Positions 6,649 through 10,759 of a DNA stretch of 10,759 nt are shown here, one piece after another. The position numbers and the translations under genes were made by a program. The notes below the pieces were generated by a model. The model was not told the DNA's origin, did no database searches, and saw only the letters and a list, made by a program, of their open reading frames with translations. This stretch comes from Chlamydiota bacterium (GTDB taxonomy: Bacteria > Chlamydiota > Chlamydiia > Chlamydiales > JAJFMB01), in the NCBI GenBank assembly GCA_021772355.1, contig JAJFMB010000062.1, forward strand, positions 1 to 10,759, given 5' to 3'. Each line of letters starts with the position of its first letter. Position 1 is the first letter of the stretch.

Positions 6649-7105
6649 TCAATTCACTCAAAAATTGTTGGATTCTTCTGGCATTTGCCCCCAAATCTCC
6701 TTTGCCAACGCGTGATTTGGAGCGTATATGCACAGTACTATACCCATTTTCTTGCCTCACTTCAATGACGATATCGTCCTTAAAGTGCATCAAAGGGGTC
6801 GTTGCAACAGCTTCGATGGTTCCTTGTTGAGCGTTTTCGCTTGTAATATCCCAGTTTTTTGTCTCTTTAGCTTGGTTCAAAACTAGGGAGTACGCCTCAT
6901 CAAAGGGTATTGAAAGTTTTAGAGGAGTTAAATAGTTATGAAAATATTTATTTTGTTCCCTGACGTTGTCGCTCATTTGCCCTGTTTGAGCTGAAGAAGG
7001 GGGATTTTCGGGCGTTGTTGTGACATCATTAAGCAAAAATCCCACTCTAAAGAAATAAGCGAGAAAAATCAGAATGACAAAGGGAGTAATCCAGTAAAAA
7101 GACAT
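6611..7105 (-). CDS. DUF1499 family membrane-anchored protein
   Basis: The 164-aa protein has one N-terminal membrane helix (about 6-26) with the rest probably outside the inner membrane. A linker rich in T, P and S (28-44) leads to a DUF1499 domain at about 62-152. Family hallmarks are clear: I-E-A-V-A-T-T followed by F-K-D-D-I-V-I-E-V (97-116) and I-R-S-K-S-R-V-G-K-G-D-L-G-A-N-A-R-R-I (127-145). The molecular role of DUF1499 is not known. The ATG is chosen because it gives the whole membrane helix; no good Shine-Dalgarno site precedes it (AACAATAACTATG). The last 38 nt overlap the start of acs, suggesting the gene leads the DUF1499-acs-ribD transcript. The tail after residue 152 (K-E-Q-H-S-R-S-S-T-P) is read in the overlap and may not be conserved. 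Confidence 0.85.
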   Translation of the reverse strand: MSFYWITPFVILIFLAYFFRVGFLLNDVTTTPENPPSSAQTGQMSDNVREQNKYFHNYLTPLKLSIPFDEAYSLVLNQAKETKNWDITSENAQQGTIEAVATTPLMHFKDDIVIEVRQENGYSTVHIRSKSRVGKGDLGANARRIQQFLSELNEKEQHSRSSTP

Positions 7106-7110
7106 AGTTA

Positions 7111-7139
7111 TTGTTTATAATTAAAAATGCTGTTATAGT
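7111..7139 (+). promoter_or_regulatory. sigma-70-type promoter for the TPR protein gene
   Basis: TTGTTT (7111-7116) and TATAGT (7134-7139, 5 of 6 to TATAAT) have the optimal 17-base gap. A start near 7146 gives a leader of about 23 bases. The 63-base divergent spacer must also serve the minus-strand DUF1499-acs-ribD operon, for which no equally convincing promoter was seen. Confidence 0.45.
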
Positions 7140-7168
7140 CTTTCTTGAGTTTTAATGGAATATAAAAA

Positions 7169-7987
7169 ATGAAAGTAATTTTTAAAATAATAATTACCAT
7201 GTCAATTTGCGGTCTTCTTTCTGCCGCTGATCCCAAGCAGATTGAGCAGCAGTACGGCGGAGAGTGGTGCGTCTTCCCTGAAATTAATAGTTATGTCGCA
7301 GGTTTAGCAGATAACTATGGCATCGAGTGCAAGATCTTGAATCATTCAGAACCCAAATATTGGGTGTATTCTTCAAGTGAAGTGGCAATCACTCGCGGGT
7401 TTCTCTCTGGTTGCCATAGCGAGGGCGATCTTCTCGAGATTTTTAAACAGGCTAATGACAGAACCGTTGCACCAAGGTGTTCCTCTTCTGAAAGATTCGA
7501 ACAGCATATAGCTCTTTTGCGCAACTATGACCGCGCCTATCAAATATCTCGTGAGGCGATGATCGCCTTAAGAGAGGGCCGTTATGAAGAGGCGTTAAAT
7601 CTTGCGGAGGAAGCTGAGGAGATCATACCGGACGATCCTCTTATTATCAGTGTTGTCGGTAGAGCAAAGGATCGTTGCGGTAATACTCCCGGAGCGCTGA
7701 TTGAGTATAAGAAAGCCTTGCGGCTTAATGATCACTACTACGATTTTTATTTACAGCGCGCTCTTATCCTTATGAGAGTAAATGTTAATGGAGTTGCCAG
7801 AAACGATGCCCTGGAAAGTCTTTCTTTATTACCAACTGATGAAGGGCACTATGTGCTCGGCACACTAGACTTGAGAGCGGGAGAATACAACCGTGCTCGC
7901 GACCATCTTTCTCATATTCAAAAACCGAATCAGAACATGCTTTTAACAATGGTTAAAGCTGGTCTGATGCCATCAGAGTCATTCTAA
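7169..7987 (+). CDS. secreted tetratricopeptide-repeat protein
   Basis: The 272-aa protein is probably periplasmic. Residues 1-20 form a Sec signal peptide: basic K2 and K6, hydrophobic core IIITMSICGLL, and S18-A-A20 before D21. Mature residues about 21-120 form a domain I do not recognise, holding cysteines 34, 54, 82 and 104 that could pair as disulfides. Residues about 124-255 fit tetratricopeptide helix pairs. The clearest are AYQISREAMIALREGRYEEA (123-142) and the pair running through NTPGALIEYKKALRLND (172-188), while ALESLSLLP to YNRARDHL looks like degenerate repeats. TPR domains bind proteins, so a role as scaffold or chaperone in the envelope is reasonable but unproved. A weak GGA lies upstream of the ATG, supported instead by the signal peptide. 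Its last 35 bases overlap the convergent HIT gene. No lipobox is present. Confidence 0.75.
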   Translation: MKVIFKIIITMSICGLLSAADPKQIEQQYGGEWCVFPEINSYVAGLADNYGIECKILNHSEPKYWVYSSSEVAITRGFLSGCHSEGDLLEIFKQANDRTVAPRCSSSERFEQHIALLRNYDRAYQISREAMIALREGRYEEALNLAEEAEEIIPDDPLIISVVGRAKDRCGNTPGALIEYKKALRLNDHYYDFYLQRALILMRVNVNGVARNDALESLSLLPTDEGHYVLGTLDLRAGEYNRARDHLSHIQKPNQNMLLTMVKAGLMPSESF

Positions 7988-8498
7988 GTTTTTCAGCTTG
8001 CTCTTTCTGCTTATCCTCAGGAGTTATGCGGATAAGTGGAGAAAGGTAAATTTTCGCCAAAAATGACAAGACTGTAAAATCGTTCTCTTTTCTCGGAATG
8101 TAGTGAATGTGAAGATGTGAGACGGATTGACCTACTTCTTTCCCATTCTTTTGCAAAAGTAAATAGGCCGACGTTCCGTAAACCTTCGAGACAGCCTGAT
8201 GCACCTTTTTAACAGCTTGCGCTATATGTATGGTCTCTTCATCGGTGAGGTCTTCAAAGCGTTGAACATGGCGCTTAGGGATAATGATGCAGTGCCCTTC
8301 AAGCGTTGGACGGTAGGAAATCATCGCAACAACCTGCTCATTTTCGTAGAATTTTTGTCTCTCTAACACACTTTCCTGACAAAAGGGACAGGGAGCATTA
8401 TAGTCGATGTTTCTCATCTGATCTTCCAAATAGAGGATAAATGCTCCTATTATGAAGATGATTAACCCAAGGAAAATAGGTGTTTTATATCGAGACAT
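7953..8498 (-). CDS. HIT-family nucleotide hydrolase with predicted N-terminal membrane anchor
   Basis: The 181-aa protein has a complete histidine-triad domain. The triad is H128-L-H130-I-H132-Y-I, with H130 the expected nucleophile for a nucleoside phosphoramidate or dinucleotide. Upstream are C37-P-F-C40 (a C-x2-C pair like the zinc site of some HIT proteins), YRPTLEGHCIIIPKRHV (62-78) and a helix up to 105. What is unusual is residues 8-24, a solid hydrophobic run (FLGLIIFIIGAFILYL) that would anchor the enzyme in the membrane. An alternative ATG at Met28 (base 8417) has a better ribosome site (GGAAG, five bases upstream) and would give an ordinary soluble HIT protein of 154 aa. The long start has no clear Shine-Dalgarno site. 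HIT identity is sure; the start is not. The gene overlaps the TPR gene tail to tail. Confidence 0.88.
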   Translation of the reverse strand: MSRYKTPIFLGLIIFIIGAFILYLEDQMRNIDYNAPCPFCQESVLERQKFYENEQVVAMISYRPTLEGHCIIIPKRHVQRFEDLTDEETIHIAQAVKKVHQAVSKVYGTSAYLLLQKNGKEVGQSVSHLHIHYIPRKENDFTVLSFLAKIYLSPLIRITPEDKQKEQAEKLRMTLMASDQL

Positions 8499-8569
8499 AT
8501 CTGTACAAATATTAAATAAATCGGTAAAATTTCACTACTAATTAGCATAATTTAAGCCACAAGGCAACT

Positions 8570-9517
8570 ATGGTCAAGGGAATAATTACAGCAATAACGT
8601 CAATGGCTCTCTGGGGTCTCGTCTTTGTGTTGCCGTTATATGTGCCGCAATTCAGCTCGTTTGAGATTTCAATGGGACGTTTTATTTTCTACGGCCTAAT
8701 ATCCCTTGCTTTTTGTCTCGTGCGTGGCAAAGGACGTTTGAGTAGATTGCCGCTTGCTCACTGGAAATTAGGGCTCGTTTTTGCGATGACAAGCTCTTTG
8801 CTCTACTACTATTTGCTTGTGGTCGGAGTTCGCTGCTTAGGCGCCCCTTTTGGTACAGCTTTATGCAGTTTGCTTCCTGTCATGGCCACCATTTACGGCA
8901 ATATACGCCATAAAGTCTTTGAGTGGCGGGTTTTGACTCTGCCACTCGCCCTGATGATCTTTGGCTTAGGTCTGATGCATTCGCATGATTTCTTTTTGAC
9001 ACATGAGGCATCTGCTCTTATCTTTTCTTTAGGTGTGATTGCCATCCTCTCAACAGAAATGATGTGGGCTTGGTATTCCATCAATAATGCTGAATTTTTA
9101 GCTCAAAACCCAGATATCAACGCGTCAGATTGGTCCTCTATGATCGGGATTTTCTGTCTGATCGGAGGTGTGTTGGGTTTAGGAGCTATGTTGGTCTTCG
9201 CTCCGCAAAACTGCTATTTCATCAAAGCTTCAAGCCATGAAATCACCACTTTTCTCATGATTAGCTTTGTTAATGGCTTTTTCGCCTCCTGGCTGACGCT
9301 GATGCTATGGAACCAAGCCTCCCGATTGCTTCCAATGGCATTCCTAGCTCAGTTTGGGGTTTTTGAAGTATTCTTTGGACTTTTCTACGTCTATCTGAAA
9401 ACAGTCACATTTCCCACATTACTAGAAGTCGTCGGGATTACCTGCATTATGCTCGGAATACTTGTTAGTTCTCGTAAAATTGCAACACAGAAACAATCAC
9501 AATTAACCGAAGCGTAA
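8570..9517 (+). CDS. DMT superfamily (EamA-type) transporter
   Basis: The 315-aa inner-membrane protein has about ten hydrophobic segments, near residues 5-25, 32-52, 64-84, 90-110, 120-137, 147-170, 189-211, 226-248, 254-276 and 281-300. This fits the two five-helix EamA repeats of drug/metabolite transporters. The opening GIITAITSMALWGLVFVLP and the helix 4 pattern GAPFGTALCSLLPVMATI are typical, as is A-S-R-L-L-P-M-A-F-L-A in the second repeat. The substrate cannot be read from sequence; DMT members in host-associated bacteria move nucleotides, amino acids, SAM or drugs. AAGG lies five bases before the ATG. The gene is divergent from the HIT gene (spacer 8499-8569) and 23 nt upstream of the kinase, so read-through into the kinase is possible. 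Confidence 0.85.
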   Translation: MVKGIITAITSMALWGLVFVLPLYVPQFSSFEISMGRFIFYGLISLAFCLVRGKGRLSRLPLAHWKLGLVFAMTSSLLYYYLLVVGVRCLGAPFGTALCSLLPVMATIYGNIRHKVFEWRVLTLPLALMIFGLGLMHSHDFFLTHEASALIFSLGVIAILSTEMMWAWYSINNAEFLAQNPDINASDWSSMIGIFCLIGGVLGLGAMLVFAPQNCYFIKASSHEITTFLMISFVNGFFASWLTLMLWNQASRLLPMAFLAQFGVFEVFFGLFYVYLKTVTFPTLLEVVGITCIMLGILVSSRKIATQKQSQLTEA

Positions 9518-9530
9518 ATAAAAAAACATA

Positions 9531-9534
9531 GGAT
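9531..9534 (+). promoter_or_regulatory. ribosome binding site of the kinase gene
   Basis: AGGA precedes the ATG at 9541 by six bases, in the 23-nt gap after the transporter stop, and sets the kinase start. Confidence 0.5.
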
Positions 9535-9540
9535 TGAATA

Positions 9541-10566
9541 ATGACTTCAACCTCAAGTGTACTAAATACTGATACCAGAACGAGCACAAGTGAAAGTAGT
9601 GCCGCGGGTACCCCTTCGAAGTGGAATGGTAGAAATGTCACTGTTTTGACAACAGAGGAAAAAGTAAAAATATTTCAGACATATATAGCTGGCAATCGAC
9701 GTAAAATTGGTTCTGGAGCTTATTCTGATGTTTATTTAGTTAAATATGACGGTAAATCCTATGCGGTAAAACAAATGCGAAGCAAGTCAATTACATTAAA
9801 GCGGGAATTTACGATTGGACCTATTTTACAGCACCCCAATATTGTAAAGAGTCACGGAAGTGTGTCTGAAATATCTAATATCATAATCTTGGATTTCGTT
9901 GGAGAGCATGATCTAGATCAAAAAATAGTAGATGCTCATTTTAGTGTAAGGGTTACCGGACAGCGCTTTAGTCGAAATGAACTTTTACGACGTTGGAACA
10001 ACTGTAGGAGCTTGTTGCTTAAGGTAAGGAGTGCGTTAGCTTATATGCATGAAAAAAAGTGTCTCTATCGTGATCTTAGAGGTGAAAATATTCGCGTTAG
10101 TTTCAAAAAGTATGTTTTAGATGAGGTTTATCTTGTCGATCTTGGTTTTGTTCGTCGAGTCGACACGACTGATGGGCTTTTACCCACTGAGAATAATCAA
10201 ACAGATACACAAAGAAGATTTTCAAGCTGTGGTGCTCCAGTAACAATGTCACCACAAGTTCATAAAAATACGTATTACACACAAAAAGCAGATTGTTGGA
10301 GTTTAGGAGCTCTACTTCATTATATTCTTGTGGGGTCATATCCATTTGAAGCAGAATCTGATAGTACAGCACAGATTAAAGATAATGTTATCAACTCTCC
10401 TTTGGTATTGCCTCATTGGATGCCTGATGTTGCTAAAGATTTACTGGAAAAATTACTTTCTAAAGATGAAAAAGATCGCCCGACCCTTGATGAAATAGAA
10501 AATCACCCCTTTTTTACTTGCGAAGATCCTGGAATGAGAGGCCAAAAATTATGTAACTTGCTGTAG
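9541..10566 (+). CDS. divergent eukaryotic-type Ser/Thr protein kinase, candidate secreted effector
   Basis: The 341-aa protein has no membrane segment. Residues 1-27 are very rich in S and T with few charges, like a type III secretion signal. The kinase domain covers about 50-326: glycine loop IGSGAYSDVYLV (56-67), ATP lysine K77 in YAVKQM, helix C Glu probably E89, catalytic loop YRDLRGENI (176-184) with catalytic D178 and metal-binding N183, metal-binding DLG (200-202), DCWSLG (251-256), and R313 in DRPTLDEIENHPFF (312-325). Changes from consensus are HRD to YRD, DLK to DLR, DFG to DLG and APE to SPQ (237-239). The core ATP and metal residues remain, so activity is plausible. The C-terminal NHPFF ending is typical of eukaryotic kinases (CAMK- or Polo-like) rather than bacterial Pkn proteins with membrane anchors, suggesting transfer from a eukaryote. 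It looks more AT-rich than neighbours by eye. Confidence 0.85.
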   Translation: MTSTSSVLNTDTRTSTSESSAAGTPSKWNGRNVTVLTTEEKVKIFQTYIAGNRRKIGSGAYSDVYLVKYDGKSYAVKQMRSKSITLKREFTIGPILQHPNIVKSHGSVSEISNIIILDFVGEHDLDQKIVDAHFSVRVTGQRFSRNELLRRWNNCRSLLLKVRSALAYMHEKKCLYRDLRGENIRVSFKKYVLDEVYLVDLGFVRRVDTTDGLLPTENNQTDTQRRFSSCGAPVTMSPQVHKNTYYTQKADCWSLGALLHYILVGSYPFEAESDSTAQIKDNVINSPLVLPHWMPDVAKDLLEKLLSKDEKDRPTLDEIENHPFFTCEDPGMRGQKLCNLL

Positions 10567-10673
10567 TAGGTGATAGTCTGTGAAAAGTGACGACCTTGAA
10601 GCTAAGGTGAAAGGGGGACAGATGATTACCCGTGGATTCGGCAGAGAACAAAGATAAAAAATTTTACCACTAT

Positions 10674-10678
10674 AGGAG
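10674..10678 (+). promoter_or_regulatory. ribosome binding site of the partial last gene
   Basis: AGGAG lies six bases before the ATG at 10685, which supports a real start for the short partial reading frame at the window edge. Confidence 0.65.
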
Positions 10679-10684
10679 ATAGTT

Positions 10685-10759
10685 ATGAGCGGAGGAATAT
10701 CCGGAGTTGGGTTAAGTGCAGGGACATCGTCAAATAGCACGCAACCATACGAGCAAATT
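10685..10759 (+). CDS. N-terminal fragment of an unrecognised protein, S/G/T-rich
   Basis: Twenty-five codons, open to the window end. The protein starts MSGGISGVGLSAGTSSNS and continues T-Q-P-Y-E-Q-I. It has no charged residue until E23 and is dominated by G, S and T, a composition common at the start of chlamydial type III effectors and of the kinase just upstream. AGGAG at the right distance supports the start. Nothing of the functional domain is visible, so the effector idea is inference. Confidence 0.55.
   Translation, partial: MSGGISGVGLSAGTSSNSTQPYEQI

Noticed and set aside
7169..7231. Lipoprotein signal on the TPR protein around Cys14
   Set aside because: The residue before the cysteine is Ile, where a lipobox needs G, A or S. 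A type I cleavage after Ala20 fits better.
10593..10608. ACCTT...AAGGT inverted repeat as a terminator of the kinase gene
   Set aside because: The stem is only 5 bp and is followed by AAAGGGGG, not a T-run.
10549..10740. 63-codon minus-strand ORF spanning the kinase end and the last gene start
   Set aside because: It has no ribosome site and overlaps two better supported plus-strand genes and their spacer; the composition is not protein-like.

Overview
The window most likely comes from a member of the Chlamydiota outside the classical Chlamydiaceae, a Parachlamydiales-type symbiont or pathogen of amoebae or other eukaryotes. This is inferred from the mix of genes, not from a marker gene. Compact, frequently overlapping housekeeping genes sit beside proteins that look built to act inside a eukaryotic cell: a divergent eukaryotic-type Ser/Thr kinase, a small protein whose N-terminus reads like a mitochondrial presequence, and S/T/G-rich N-termini of the kind seen on type III effectors. 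No rRNA, tRNA, CRISPR array, insertion sequence or phage gene was seen.

Layout. Positions 1-684, minus strand: a Nudix hydrolase and the first codons of a SAM-dependent methyltransferase, joined by an ATGA overlap. From 752, plus strand: a DUF423 membrane protein, an RlmI-type 23S rRNA methyltransferase that probably starts at a TTG overlapping the DUF423 stop, and then, after only 12 nt, two unrecognised proteins of 119 and 307 aa. The first of these carries the mitochondrial-type leader. Positions 3618-7105, minus strand: a tight run of DUF1499 membrane protein, acetyl-CoA synthetase (acs) and the bifunctional riboflavin enzyme ribD, with each gene overlapping the next. From 7169, plus strand: a secreted TPR protein. 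Positions 7953-8498, minus strand: a HIT-family protein with a predicted N-terminal membrane anchor. From 8570, plus strand: a DMT/EamA transporter, a Ser/Thr kinase and the first 25 codons of another probable effector-like protein.

How it fits together. The conserved genes cover nucleotide clean-up (Nudix, HIT), rRNA modification, acetate activation, riboflavin synthesis and small-metabolite transport. The accessory genes are 2305-3625 and 9541-10759. They have strong AGGAG or AGGA ribosome binding sites, look more AT-rich by eye, and are the likeliest place for new biology: candidate secreted proteins aimed at host mitochondria and host signalling. Their secretion and targets are inference from N-terminal sequence only.

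No gene-free stretch exceeds 300 bases. The longest is 10567-10684, which holds only a ribosome binding site, a weak inverted repeat and a doubtful 25-codon ORF.
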